From: Staphylococcus petrasii
Lineage (GTDB): Bacteria > Bacillota > Bacilli > Staphylococcales > Staphylococcaceae
Length of the DNA: 50,610 nt
Direction: 5' to 3'
Assembly: GCF_002902565.1 (NCBI RefSeq)
Contig: NZ_PPRC01000011.1
Coordinates: 1 to 50,610, forward strand
Positions 34,363-43,257 of the stretch are shown here, piece after piece (the stretch's first letter is position 1; the number at the start of each line of letters is the position of its first letter). The position numbers and the translations under genes were made by a program. The notes below the pieces were generated by a model. It had not been told where the DNA came from. It ran no database searches and worked only from the letters and a program-made list of their open reading frames with translations.

Positions 34363-35001
34363 TTAATGTGTTTCGCCTAATGCGATTTTGGCGTCTTCGT
34401 CTCTTGATATGGCTTTAATCGCAGCTGTTAAGCCTTTAGCAATCGTTTCGATAGACATTGAAGGTTTTTCAGGTTTATCTGTCACTTGTTCTGGAATAAA
34501 TGGCACATGAATGAAACCAAATAATAAACCAGGATAAGATTTATCTGCTAAGTAACCTAATTGATATAAAACATGGTTACATACGAATGTACCTGCTGTA
34601 TTTGATAAGCTTGCGGGAACGCCGGCTTGTTTAATGGCTTCTGTCATCTTCTTAACTGGTAAGTTTGAGAAGTAAGCAGGTGCGCCATCTTCTTGAATAG
34701 CGACATCAATAGGTTGATTTCCTTTGTTATCTGCAATACGTGCGTCATCAATGTTAATGCCAACGCGTTCTGGTGTTAAATCGTAACGTCCGCCAGCTTG
34801 CCCGATAGCTAATACAGCATCATAGCCTCCTTTAGCTAACTCTTTATCCACTGCCTCTTTTGATTCATGGAAGACAGTTGGGATTTCTAACTTTGTAATC
34901 GTATGCTCGCCGATGTGGTCCTCCAATTGTTTCACTGCTTCTAATGCTGGATTGATTTTTTCGCCACCGAATGGATCAAATGCTGTTACTAGAATATTCA
35001 T
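34363..35001 (-). CDS. pcp: pyrrolidone-carboxylate peptidase
   Basis: A 212-residue cysteine peptidase that removes N-terminal pyroglutamate from peptides. The catalytic triad is visible: Glu78 in LTPERVGIN, Cys141 in [12 protein letters not shown] and His165 in GFIHVPF. Length matches the family. AAAGGAGG precedes ATG 35001. It is the last gene of a three-gene operon after two integral membrane proteins of DUF969 and DUF979, a pairing known in Firmicutes that suggests import or export of pyroglutamate or its peptides. Confidence 0.95.
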   Translation of the reverse strand: MNILVTAFDPFGGEKINPALEAVKQLEDHIGEHTITKLEIPTVFHESKEAVDKELAKGGYDAVLAIGQAGGRYDLTPERVGINIDDARIADNKGNQPIDVAIQEDGAPAYFSNLPVKKMTEAIKQAGVPASLSNTAGTFVCNHVLYQLGYLADKSYPGLLFGFIHVPFIPEQVTDKPEKPSMSIETIAKGLTAAIKAISRDEDAKIALGETH

Positions 35002-35023
35002 AATTCATTTCCTCCTTTAATTT

Positions 35024-35950
35024 TCAAAAAGCCCAGAAATACATCAATGCAATATGAATAACGATTAATGTGAGTGCGATAGGGGCTTGTGCCTTAATAA
35101 CGCCAAATTCTTCTTTCATTTCTAATAATGCGACAGGTAGTGTGTTGAAGTTTGCGGCCATAGGTGTAAGCAATGTACCACAGAAACCGCCTGTCATCGC
35201 TAATGCACCGGCAATGACTGGGTCGCCACCTTGAGCAATCACGAATGGAATACCTATACTTGCAGTAATTACTGTAAAGGCTGCGAAAGCATTACCCATC
35301 AACACTGTGAAGAGCACCATGCCTAGGATATAAGCAGTAGCACCTAAAAGATGGTTGCCTTCAGGTAAGAATGAAGAAATCCCTTTAGAGATAACTTGGC
35401 CAACGCCACTTGCTGTAAAGAGTACGCCAAGGGCTGCTAAGAATTGTGGCAGAATCCCTGTTGTACCGACTTGTTGCGTCAAGCGGTCGCTATCATATAG
35501 CACGTAAGATAATTTAGGTTTAATAATAAGTAGGGCTGCGATTAAGCCAATGACTGATGAAATGCCTAAACCAATTGCGCCACCTAGAGGCGTCCAGTTT
35601 GAAATAATGACTGCCACTACAGCTAAGACAAGGGCTGGAATAAAGAGTTTATTACCGTATTTATCTGACCCTTTTTCGACTTCTTTATCAGTCACATCAA
35701 TAATATTTTTAATTTTAACTTGTTTGAAAAGGGTCAACGCACCCATACAAAGTACTAGGACGCCGTTAATAGCATTTGGAATATAAGGTCCAGCGATGAA
35801 AAGGACGGCTAAGATAGTCCAGAATGCTGCAGTACCTATACTTTTAGATTTATCAGTTGCGCGTAGAGCACGATAAGCAGTGTATAAAAATTGTAAACCA
35901 ATTAGGATATAGAAAATTTCTAAAATGTGATTTAATGTAGCCTCATTCAT
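35024..35950 (-). CDS. DUF979 membrane protein, putative 5-oxoproline-linked transporter subunit
   Basis: A 308-residue protein with about nine hydrophobic helices and conserved Gly-rich stretches, for example MGNAFAAFTVITASIGIPFV and LAMTGGFCGTLLTPMAANFN. Its family always accompanies DUF969, and both occur with pcp or 5-oxoprolinase genes, so the two are thought to form one permease. It overlaps the DUF969 gene by 8 bases; GAGGTG inside that gene provides its ribosome site. The transport substrate is inferred only from neighbours. Confidence 0.88.
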   Translation of the reverse strand: MNEATLNHILEIFYILIGLQFLYTAYRALRATDKSKSIGTAAFWTILAVLFIAGPYIPNAINGVLVLCMGALTLFKQVKIKNIIDVTDKEVEKGSDKYGNKLFIPALVLAVVAVIISNWTPLGGAIGLGISSVIGLIAALLIIKPKLSYVLYDSDRLTQQVGTTGILPQFLAALGVLFTASGVGQVISKGISSFLPEGNHLLGATAYILGMVLFTVLMGNAFAAFTVITASIGIPFVIAQGGDPVIAGALAMTGGFCGTLLTPMAANFNTLPVALLEMKEEFGVIKAQAPIALTLIVIHIALMYFWAF

Positions 35951-36647
35951 GCTGTTTCACCTCTTTATGTCCATATTTTTTATTGAAATAACGATCTAGT
36001 AAGATATTTTTAACCCAAACTAATAGAAGGGTAATGATTGCGATAGGGATTGAAGCGAGTACTAAGCTAATTGCGTTTGCTTTAATATGTAGAGATTGGA
36101 ACGTACCTACCATTAATAAAATACCTGCTGCGCCAACAAATAGATTTTGGCCGAAGAAGTTACCATAGTTTTCCATTGCAGAGGCTTCAGCTTTTAATTT
36201 TTCGATATCTTTAGCATCGACATCTTTTTCAGATAGGTTATAACGTGTGCGCAGGGCACCTTGTACCATTGGGTTGATTAAAGGTCTAACAAATTGAGGA
36301 TGACCACCGATACGTATTGAAGCTACGCCAGCGATTTCACGGATAATTAAATATAAAGTGAGAAGGCGACCGGCTGTTATTTTCTTGACGTTGCTAATCA
36401 GTTTAGAAGCTTGTTGCTTTAAACCGAAACGTTCAATTAAACCGACCATCGGAAGAGTTAACATAAATAAAGTTACAAGTCGTTGATCGACAAAGGCTTT
36501 GCCAAGTGTAGAAAGCACATCAACGATATCCATACCAGCAACCAGACCAGTAACGACTGCTGCTATTAAAATAATTGCGATTGTATCGAATTTGAGAATG
36601 AAGCCAATAATGATAATTAAAATACCAATTAATTTAAGCCATTCCAT
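35943..36647 (-). CDS. DUF969 membrane protein, putative transporter subunit
   Basis: A 234-residue membrane protein with about six helices. Family-typical blocks are TLPMVGLIERFGLKQQA near residue 64 and RIGGHPQFVRPLINPMVQGA near residue 116. AAGGAG precedes ATG 36647. It opens the DUF969-DUF979-pcp operon. The 264-base divergent gap to the SDR gene holds AT-rich sequence; I see no clear operator in it. Confidence 0.88.
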   Translation of the reverse strand: MEWLKLIGILIIIIGFILKFDTIAIILIAAVVTGLVAGMDIVDVLSTLGKAFVDQRLVTLFMLTLPMVGLIERFGLKQQASKLISNVKKITAGRLLTLYLIIREIAGVASIRIGGHPQFVRPLINPMVQGALRTRYNLSEKDVDAKDIEKLKAEASAMENYGNFFGQNLFVGAAGILLMVGTFQSLHIKANAISLVLASIPIAIITLLLVWVKNILLDRYFNKKYGHKEVKQHE

Positions 36648-36911
36648 AAAACCACTCCTTTGATGTAATAACTTGATTTAGGTAATACAAAAGATAAAAG
36701 TTTTAATTTTCTTAATATTAGCATAACTATTTTTGATAATGAAGTGCATTTAAAATAAAAAGAATAATATTTTGAAATATGAGGATATTAGAGAAGAAAT
36801 ATTTAAAAATGGATAATATTTTATGAAAGTTTTGTGGATATAAATATCTATTTAAAGTAATTTTATACTTATGTGATAAAATTTACTTGTAAATTAAAGG
36901 AGGAATGTTTT

Positions 36912-37685
36912 ATGGCAAAAACAGCAGTTATTACAGGTTCAGCCGCAGGTTTAGGTAAAGGAATTGCAGAACGTTTAGCAAATGATGGATTTAATATCGT
37001 GCTTCAAGATATTAATCAAGACACACTACTAAAAACTGAGGAAGAATTTAAAGGCAAAGGTTTTAACGTTGTAGCTTTCCATAGTGACGTTTCTAAAAAG
37101 AAAGAACAAGAGGAACTCGTTCAATTTGCAGTTGCAGAATTTGGTCAAATTGATGTCTTTGTAAACAATGCTGGTGTTGACGCAGTATCTTCAATTTTAG
37201 AAATTACTGAAGACGAATTAGACAAATTATTCCATATTAACGTTTATGGAACACTTTTCGGCATTCAAGCAGCAGCGAAACAATTTATTAAACAAAATAG
37301 TAAAGGTAAAATCATTAACGCATGTAGTATCGCCGGACACGAATCTTATGAAGTGCTAGGTACATATTGTGCTACAAAATATTCAGTGCGTTCATTCACA
37401 CAAACAGCAGCTAAAGAATTAGCTGAAAAAGGTATTACAGTCAATGCTTACTGCCCAGGCGTAGCTAAAACTGAAATGTGGGATCGTATCGATGCAGCCA
37501 TGGTTGAATTAGATGACAGCTTAAAACCAGGCGATGCCTTCGAACAATTCTCATCAGCAATCAAATTAGGACGCTACCAAGAACCAAAAGATGTGGCAGC
37601 TTTAGTATCATTCTTAGCTTCACCAGATTCAGACTACATCACAGGACAAGCCATCCTTACAGACGGTGGATTAGTGTACAGATAA
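36912..37685 (+). CDS. short-chain dehydrogenase, acetoin/diacetyl reductase-like
   Basis: A 257-residue SDR enzyme. The NAD site is [13 protein letters not shown] near residue 9, NNAG follows near 85, the catalytic Ser is in ACSIAGHES, and Tyr-x-x-x-Lys is YCATK. The C-terminus [15 protein letters not shown] is typical of acetoin reductases such as ButA, which reduce diacetyl and acetoin to 2,3-butanediol with NADH. ATG 36912 follows AAAGGAGG; the upstream frame from 36873 has no ribosome site. The family is broad, so the substrate assignment is moderate. Confidence 0.87.
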   Translation: MAKTAVITGSAAGLGKGIAERLANDGFNIVLQDINQDTLLKTEEEFKGKGFNVVAFHSDVSKKKEQEELVQFAVAEFGQIDVFVNNAGVDAVSSILEITEDELDKLFHINVYGTLFGIQAAAKQFIKQNSKGKIINACSIAGHESYEVLGTYCATKYSVRSFTQTAAKELAEKGITVNAYCPGVAKTEMWDRIDAAMVELDDSLKPGDAFEQFSSAIKLGRYQEPKDVAALVSFLASPDSDYITGQAILTDGGLVYR

Positions 37686-37731
37686 ACCGAATATAGAATT
37701 GAAACATTTAAAGGACTCAGTTCCAAGCATA

Positions 37732-37767
37732 AAAACTCCCCTCAACAATATATGAAGAGGGGAGTTT
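37732..37767 (+). terminator. terminator after the SDR gene
   Basis: AAACTCCCCTC and GAGGGGAGTTT pair perfectly and are followed by TATCTTTATAT, a modest T-tract. Confidence 0.8.
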
Positions 37768-37817
37768 ATCTTTATATATTGATAAAACTATACGTAGTAT
37801 CCCTGTTTCTTTCGTGA

Positions 37818-37849
37818 TACAATGATTATATAAATGAGAAACATTCTCA
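37818..37849 (+). promoter_or_regulatory. promoter and Fur-like dyad upstream of the MFS gene
   Basis: The -10 TACAAT (37818-37823) is preceded by TGA, giving an extended -10. TGAGAAACATTCTCA (37835-37849) is an inverted repeat over the expected start and resembles the 7-1-7 Fur box TGATAATNATTATCA at 11 of 14 fixed positions. Iron control is possible, but a different regulator would also fit. Confidence 0.45.
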
Positions 37850-37894
37850 ATTAATTACATAATTATATATCACAGTAAGGGAGTGTATGATGTG

Positions 37895-39268
37895 ATGTCA
37901 CATCAACGTAAGTTTGACGTTAAACTCGTCATCGCAGCAAGTTTTGCAGTGTTAACATATTGGTTGTTCGCACAATCATTTATTAATATAGGCGCAAGTG
38001 TCCAAAAAACATTTGAAGCTCCAGCATCAATAATGAACCTATCGATTAGCCTTGTTTCATTCGTCACAGGCATATTCATGGTCGGCGCAGGGGATATCGC
38101 TGATAAAATAGGTAATCTCAAAATGACAATTATTGGATTAGTCTTAAGTATTATTGGTTGCCTTAGTCTAATTCTCATTCCAGCTACACCATTCCTAGTC
38201 ATTGGCCGTATTTTCCAAGGTCTTTCAGCAGCCATTTTACTGCCTTCTACTATTGGATTAGTCTCAGATAAATTTGAAGGCCAAGAATTGCGCAAAGCAT
38301 ATAGTTTTATGATGATAGCAACAGTAGGCGGAATTGGTTTTTCATCTTATGTAGGTGGGCTTATTTCAAGTTATTTAGGATGGCAAACCGTCTTTATTAT
38401 CTCAATCATTTTATCAATTATTGCGATACTTATTTTAAGTCGCAGACAAGAAATACCTCGTTCACAACGCGAGCATCAAACATTTGATTACGTAGGAATG
38501 ATTATCTTCGGTATTTTTATCGCCTGTCTGATGTTAGTCATGACACAAGGATTCACATACGGTTGGACTAGCACCTTCACACTAAGTGTTGTAGCGCTTG
38601 GTCTCATTGCACTCATCGTTTTTTATTTTTTTGAAAAAGGCAGAACCACACCATTTATCGATTTTTCAATTGTAAAAAACCGAGCATTTCTTGGTTCAAC
38701 AATTAATAATTTTGTACTCAATACTGGTGTAGGTACAACTGTCGTCTTCAATGGCTATGCCCAAAAACAATTTGGTATGAGTGAAGTACAAACAGGTCTG
38801 GTCACTGTGCCGTACGTCTTCATGGCCATTGCAATGATACGATTAGGTGAAAAAGCAATACAACGTTATGGTGGGAAAAGCATGTTAATTGCAGGGCCAT
38901 TATTCCCAGCCATTGGAATTATCCTAATCAGTTGTACATTTTTATCTCAAAGTTGGTACGTAGGTCTTGTAACATTTGCTTTCGTGGTTTGTGCAATTGG
39001 TAACGGCTTAGTAGCCACACCAGGTTTAACGATCGCCGTATTTAACATGCCAGAAGAAAAAGTAAGTTTTGCGACAGGTTTATATAAAATGGGAGCCACT
39101 TTAGGAGGCGCCTTCGGTATTGCCTTCAATACGACTATCTTCACAGTATGCCAACAATTCTATACCGTAGAAACATCAGCCATGATTTCATTCTTAGCAG
39201 GAGCTATTATCATGATACTTGGCCTAATCTCAGCATTTATTCTTATACCTAAAAACGTAAAAGCATAA
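37895..39268 (+). CDS. MFS drug:H+ antiporter, DHA2 family (SdrM-like)
   Basis: A 457-residue transporter with about 14 hydrophobic helices. It has the MFS loop motif near GDIADKIGNLK (residue 68) and the family C-like stretch SYVGGLISSYLGW. Overall layout matches staphylococcal SdrM-type multidrug exporters, including LTYWLFAQSFIN near the N-terminus. ATG 37895 was chosen; GTGs at 37883 and 37892 are alternatives behind AAGGGAG. It stands alone with its own terminator. The Fur-like dyad upstream leaves open a role in metallophore export. The substrate is unknown. Confidence 0.85.
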   Translation: MSHQRKFDVKLVIAASFAVLTYWLFAQSFINIGASVQKTFEAPASIMNLSISLVSFVTGIFMVGAGDIADKIGNLKMTIIGLVLSIIGCLSLILIPATPFLVIGRIFQGLSAAILLPSTIGLVSDKFEGQELRKAYSFMMIATVGGIGFSSYVGGLISSYLGWQTVFIISIILSIIAILILSRRQEIPRSQREHQTFDYVGMIIFGIFIACLMLVMTQGFTYGWTSTFTLSVVALGLIALIVFYFFEKGRTTPFIDFSIVKNRAFLGSTINNFVLNTGVGTTVVFNGYAQKQFGMSEVQTGLVTVPYVFMAIAMIRLGEKAIQRYGGKSMLIAGPLFPAIGIILISCTFLSQSWYVGLVTFAFVVCAIGNGLVATPGLTIAVFNMPEEKVSFATGLYKMGATLGGAFGIAFNTTIFTVCQQFYTVETSAMISFLAGAIIMILGLISAFILIPKNVKA

Positions 39269-39272
39269 TAAA

Positions 39273-39312
39273 AAACAAGCGTGACTGTTCAATCAGCCAC
39301 GCTTGTTTTGTT
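39273..39312 (+). terminator. intrinsic terminator of the MFS gene
   Basis: AAACAAGCGTG and CACGCTTGTTT form an 11-bp stem followed by TGTTTA. Confidence 0.85.
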
Positions 39313-39440
39313 TATAAATACTTGTTTAAAAATTTTAGATATAGATATTAAATGAAATTACACCATCTCAGAATAAATAGAATTGAGTGCCTATATACTT
39401 AGGCAAGAAATTCTAAAGATGAAAAACGAATGACGTTGCG

Positions 39441-39501
39441 CGCGGGGCCCCAGCACAAAGACTTTCGCATAGAAAGTCTACAAACAAAGCAAGCTGGGGA
39501 A
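39441..39501. repeat. STAR-like intergenic repeat
   Basis: GCGGGGCCCCAGCACA is followed by a small hairpin (ACTTTC / GAAAGT) and by CTACAAACAAAGCAAGCTGG. This order (GGGGCCCC, hairpin, CTACA, GCAAG-TGG) is that of the STAR repeats first described in Staphylococcus aureus. Only one unit is present. It lies in a 419-base gap that also holds the long repeat at 39530-39668. Confidence 0.75.
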
Positions 39502-39529
39502 GGAACGTAAGTGTTCACACACTTAAGTA

Positions 39530-39668
39530 AATAGTTCTAAGATAGATTACGAAGTGTAGTTGTGGAGACTCCTAGTGGAAAAGAAAGAGCCTCAAGACTA
39601 CAGGCTTGAGCCTTTCCCACAGGAAAGCGCAACAACTTAAACGAGTGAACATCTATTTAAGAACTACT
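39530..39668. repeat. long imperfect intergenic inverted repeat, family member 2
   Basis: Left-arm blocks ATAGTTCTAAGATAGAT, GTAGTTG, CCTAGTGG and GAGCCTCAAG pair with right-arm blocks in reverse order around the centre TACAG. The left arm shares TCTAAGATAGAT-ACGAA followed by GTAGTTG with the repeat at 3624-3823. It carries no open frame and lies between the convergent MFS and choloylglycine hydrolase genes. Confidence 0.75.
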
Positions 39669-39687
39669 CTACATAAAAAGTACATAT

Positions 39688-40662
39688 TTAATTCACTTTA
39701 TCTGTCATTAAGCCTTGTGGTATTGGCTCAAAGATAACTAAATCATCGCTATTTAATAAATCCTCAGTTAATTGTAATTCGGCAATGCGGTTAGAATTAT
39801 AATACTTCACATACAACGTACGCGTAGTCAGATTAAATACAGTTTGATACAGCGTATAGTGGAACTCATTTTCAGAGGGGCGAACGGCACCTTTAGGAAT
39901 ACTAACGCTATCCAGAATTCTAAATGCATCGAGCACCGCCTCATCGCCATCGTCAGGCAACATATTATGCACGAGATACGTTGCTCTGACATAACGCTCC
40001 GCAGATGTATAACCTCCTGGCAAACCAGAAGTGCCACTTTCATTCCCAATATATAAATTCTTGTAACGTTTATATTGAGGTTTGTAAGGCGTCACATTCG
40101 CATAATTCTTCAAGTTCTCATAATGCCAATTCAAATCAGGACTATTTGTTAGCACGCCAACTGGATTATCATGCACTACAATACGGCCTTCCACAAATGT
40201 AATTTCAGCCGTACGACCAGTAGCATCAGAAATATGATAATGAAGCGGAGGTGCTTCGTTAATATCGTTGAGAGTATTCGCTACAACATTCACTTGTTTC
40301 GCATTATCAATGAGTTCGTCGATCGTTTGATTGTAGCCAAGTGCCCACGTTAGCACTTCAGTTTGCGAAATATTGATATAGCCTTCACGAATTTCAGTCG
40401 CATAAGACGCGTAACCACGGTCGTATTGGTTCGAAATCGCTAAGCCATGCTCGTTCACGCCATCTCCGAAGATAAAGCCTTCCATATCTGAACCTGCGCC
40501 AGTAAAGCCATACTTCGTCTTGCCTTTATAATCAACGCGAGATTCCCAATAGAAATTGCGCGGTTGCACAGCAGGGTGACCCGTTAATGGATAATCATAA
40601 TCCATTGTTCGACCTAGAATGATGTTGCCATTTTTTGCTTGAAAAGTAAAACCCGTACACAT
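39688..40662 (-). CDS. choloylglycine hydrolase family enzyme (bile salt hydrolase/penicillin acylase-like)
   Basis: A 324-residue N-terminal-nucleophile hydrolase cleaving amide bonds of conjugated bile salts, penicillin V or acyl-homoserine lactones, depending on the member. Cys2 becomes the nucleophile after Met removal, so ATG 40662 is required; GGAGG lies 9 bases upstream and an in-frame TTG at 40671 is rejected. Arg18 and Asp21 (GRTMDYD), Asn in LTNSPDLNWH and Arg in SAERYVRA complete the known active-site set. The segment LAISNQYDRG differs from classical bile salt hydrolases, so the true substrate is open. A good Fur-type box lies 25 bases upstream. Confidence 0.92.
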   Translation of the reverse strand: MCTGFTFQAKNGNIILGRTMDYDYPLTGHPAVQPRNFYWESRVDYKGKTKYGFTGAGSDMEGFIFGDGVNEHGLAISNQYDRGYASYATEIREGYINISQTEVLTWALGYNQTIDELIDNAKQVNVVANTLNDINEAPPLHYHISDATGRTAEITFVEGRIVVHDNPVGVLTNSPDLNWHYENLKNYANVTPYKPQYKRYKNLYIGNESGTSGLPGGYTSAERYVRATYLVHNMLPDDGDEAVLDAFRILDSVSIPKGAVRPSENEFHYTLYQTVFNLTTRTLYVKYYNSNRIAELQLTEDLLNSDDLVIFEPIPQGLMTDKVN

Positions 40663-40686
40663 ATGTATCAACCTCCATTTATATAT

Positions 40687-40701
40687 TGAAAATTATTATC
40701 A
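40687..40701 (-). promoter_or_regulatory. Fur-type box upstream of the choloylglycine hydrolase gene
   Basis: TGAAAATTATTATCA matches the 7-1-7 Fur consensus TGATAATNATTATCA at all but one fixed position. It ends 25 bases before the start codon, suitable for iron-dependent repression. PerR and Zur boxes are similar, so the regulator is not certain. Confidence 0.6.
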
Positions 40702-40749
40702 ATTATAAATTTTATATGTAATGATTTCAATTTTAACAATGGTAAGTAT

Positions 40750-40791
40750 AAAAAATATCCCTTATGACATTGGTTAAATCTCATAAGGGAT
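40750..40791 (-). terminator. terminator of trhO
   Basis: ATCCCTTATGA and TCATAAGGGAT pair perfectly; on the minus strand they are followed by ATTTTTTATA. Confidence 0.82.
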
Positions 40792-40803
40792 ACAACTAAT
40801 TAA

Positions 40804-41766
40804 TTAAGCATGTACGTGTTCTGGTACGTCTTTGAAGTTTTCTAAACGACGATTCCATTCTTCATCGCTAATGTTATTTTTAGCTACATAGCGATTACGT
40901 GGGTGTTTGGCACAATCGTATGAACAAGCGCCAAGGTATTTTTCTTCATTTTCCTCTGAAACAAGAATTTGTTTATTACATTCAGGGTTGGCGCAGTTAA
41001 TGTAACGTTCGCAAGGCGTACCATCGAAGTGTTCTTTACCGATAACTGTTTTCTCAACTTGGTTAACGTCTACACTAATACGTTCGTCGAATACGTACAT
41101 TTTACCGTCCCAATATTCACCTTTAGTTTCAGGATCTTTACCATAAGTCGCAATACCGCCGTGTAATTGACCAACGTTCTCGAAGCCTTCTTTAACTAAC
41201 CAGCCAGAGAATTTTTCACAACGGATACCGCCAGTACAATAAGTAACGATGTTTTTACCTTCTAATTGGTCTTTGTTCTCACGGATCCAATCTGGTAAGT
41301 CTCTGAAACGTGTGATGTCTGGACGAACAGCACCACGGAAGTGACCTAAGTCGAATTCATAGTCATTACGTGCATCTAAAATGACTGTATCTTCATCTTC
41401 TAATGCTTCTTTAAATTCGCTTGGTGAGTAGTATTTACCGGTTGTTACACGTGGGTCAACGTCATCTTCTAAGCCTAATGCAACGATTTCGTTTCTAGGA
41501 CGTACGTGCATTTTCTTGAATGCGTGACCTTCAGCTTCATCAATCTTGAACGTCATATCTGCGAAACGTTCATCCGCATGCATATGCTCGATATATTTAT
41601 CTGTATCTTCTTTTGTACCTGATAATGTACCGTTAATACCTTCAGTAGAAACTAAGATTCTGCCTTTTAAGTTGTTTGCTTTACAGAATTCTAAGTGCTC
41701 AGCTGCAAATGTTTCAGGGTCATCAATAGTTGTATATTTGTAATATAATAACACTCTATAATCCAT
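40804..41766 (-). CDS. trhO: tRNA uridine(34) hydroxylase, rhodanese-like
   Basis: A 320-residue cytoplasmic protein (formerly UPF0176/YceA). An N-terminal ferredoxin-like region ([32 protein letters not shown]) is followed by a rhodanese domain with catalytic Cys177 in YCTGGIRC and a C-terminal zinc-like segment with Cys pairs ([17 protein letters not shown]). The family carries out oxygen-dependent 5-hydroxyuridine formation at position 34 of tRNAs. AGAGGAGA precedes ATG 41766. It is a single gene, divergent from drp35. Confidence 0.94.
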   Translation of the reverse strand: MDYRVLLYYKYTTIDDPETFAAEHLEFCKANNLKGRILVSTEGINGTLSGTKEDTDKYIEHMHADERFADMTFKIDEAEGHAFKKMHVRPRNEIVALGLEDDVDPRVTTGKYYSPSEFKEALEDEDTVILDARNDYEFDLGHFRGAVRPDITRFRDLPDWIRENKDQLEGKNIVTYCTGGIRCEKFSGWLVKEGFENVGQLHGGIATYGKDPETKGEYWDGKMYVFDERISVDVNQVEKTVIGKEHFDGTPCERYINCANPECNKQILVSEENEEKYLGACSYDCAKHPRNRYVAKNNISDEEWNRRLENFKDVPEHVHA

Positions 41767-41949
41767 TTTCTGATTCTCCTCTTAAATTTTGAATTTATCG
41801 TAAGGGCAAGCCGTAATTATTTAAATTGTCGTTCTTTTCGTTTTTTATAAAAATCAACATTATATTATTTTACCAAATTTACAATAACTTTCAATATTTC
41901 GGTTTTGAAAATAGGGCAACAGACCTAGTTAAGTGAGCAATATTTCTTT

Positions 41950-41978
41950 TTGAAAACGATTACATATAGTACCATAAT
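41950..41978 (+). promoter_or_regulatory. drp35 promoter overlapped by a cre site
   Basis: TTGAAA (41950-41955) and CATAAT (41973-41978) are 17 bases apart. TGAAAACGATTACA (41951-41964) matches the cre consensus TGWAANCGNTNWCA at every position. It covers the -35 and spacer, a layout for CcpA repression. Confidence 0.72.
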
Positions 41979-42044
41979 GTTAAAGCGTATATTAGAAATT
42001 GAGAAATTAAAATTTTACTTTTCAAAAAGGAGGAATTGTATCTT

Positions 42045-43022
42045 ATGTCAAACGAATCATTACCGAAACTTACATATACAGGTGCGTCAAAAAGCGCAGT
42101 GCCGATTATTTCAGAAAGTGAATTACAAACGGTTACCGCAGAACCTTGGGTAAAAATTTCAGACGAAGGTCTTCAATTAGAAGGATTAATCTTCGATAGA
42201 GATCATAATTTGTATTTATGTGAAGTATTTGGCGGCAAAATCTTTAAAGTAGATACGAAAACAAAAGAAGTGTCTACTGCATTCCAATCACCAAAACAAA
42301 ATCCAGCTGCAGTTAAAATTCATAAAGATGGACGTTTCTTTACATGTTATTTAGGAGACTTTGAATCAACAGGTGGCATCTTTGCGACTGATGAACATGG
42401 TGACAACTTTGAAGAAATTATTTCTGAATTAAACTCAGAATACTGTATTGATGACATGGTCTTCGACAGTAAAGGTGGCTTCTATTTCACAGATTTCAGA
42501 GGCTATTCGACAAATCCTAAAGGTGGCGTTTACTATGTGTCACCTGACTTCAAGACGGTAACGCCAGTGATTCAGAATATTTCTGTCGCGAACGGTGTAG
42601 CGTTAAGTACTGATGAAAAAGTGTTATGGGTTACGGAAACGACAACTAACCGACTTCATCGTATCCAATTAGAAGACGATGGTGTAACGATTGCACCATT
42701 TGGCGCTACAATTCCATACTACTTTACAGGACATGAAGGACCGGACTCAGTATGTATCGATAGCGACGATAACTTATATGTCGCGATGTATGGACAAGGA
42801 CGTGTCTTAGTCTTTAATAAACGTGGTTATCCAATTGGTCAAATTTTAATGCCAGGTCGTGATGAAGGTAAAATGCTACGTTCAACACATCCACAATTCA
42901 TTCCAGGTACAAATCAATTATTAATTTGTACAAACGATATTGAAAATGGTTCGGAAGGTGGCTCAATGATTTATACAGTAGAAGGCTTCGCCAAAGGACA
43001 TAAAAGCTACCAATTCCAATAA
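42045..43022 (+). CDS. drp35: lactonase Drp35
   Basis: A 325-residue calcium-dependent lactonase of the SMP-30/gluconolaconase beta-propeller family. Repeated blade motifs are seen, such as [41 protein letters not shown] and [20 protein letters not shown], whose acidic residues ligand calcium. In S. aureus it is cytoplasmic and induced by cell-wall antibiotics. ATG 42045 lies 11 bases after AAAGGAGG; a TTG at 42036 is too close. Length equals the known protein. The cre site at its promoter suggests an added link to carbon supply. Confidence 0.94.
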   Translation: MSNESLPKLTYTGASKSAVPIISESELQTVTAEPWVKISDEGLQLEGLIFDRDHNLYLCEVFGGKIFKVDTKTKEVSTAFQSPKQNPAAVKIHKDGRFFTCYLGDFESTGGIFATDEHGDNFEEIISELNSEYCIDDMVFDSKGGFYFTDFRGYSTNPKGGVYYVSPDFKTVTPVIQNISVANGVALSTDEKVLWVTETTTNRLHRIQLEDDGVTIAPFGATIPYYFTGHEGPDSVCIDSDDNLYVAMYGQGRVLVFNKRGYPIGQILMPGRDEGKMLRSTHPQFIPGTNQLLICTNDIENGSEGGSMIYTVEGFAKGHKSYQFQ

Positions 43023-43054
43023 GAATAAAATAAGCGACAGCGTCTAACACTAAA

Positions 43055-43099
43055 AAACCCCTCACTAGTACAAGTAGTGAGGGGTTTGGTGCTTGTAAT
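43055..43099 (+). terminator. hairpin after drp35, copy 2 of the TTGGTGCTTGT-flanked hairpin
   Basis: AAACCCCTCACTA and TAGTGAGGGGTTT form a perfect 13-bp stem with a 7-base loop, followed by GGTGCTTGTAATG. It probably terminates drp35, although the T-tract is only TTT. Stem core and 3' flank match the hairpin at 6188-6231. Confidence 0.65.
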
Positions 43100-43257
43100 G
43101 GAACTAATTTATAAATGTATTATACTACTATTGGTTACTTATTGCAACTTAAGAAATGTGTTTTATCCCTTGCTTCCATATTCTGTGAAACTTTTAGCTA
43201 TATCCAGTATACTGAAGAATGAATATAATAGACACGTATGTGTGAAAGGAGTATATG

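Noticed and set aside
37888..37904. TGTGATGTCACA as a CRP-type site at the MFS start
   Set aside because: The half-sites are only 2 bases apart instead of 6 and overlap the start codon.
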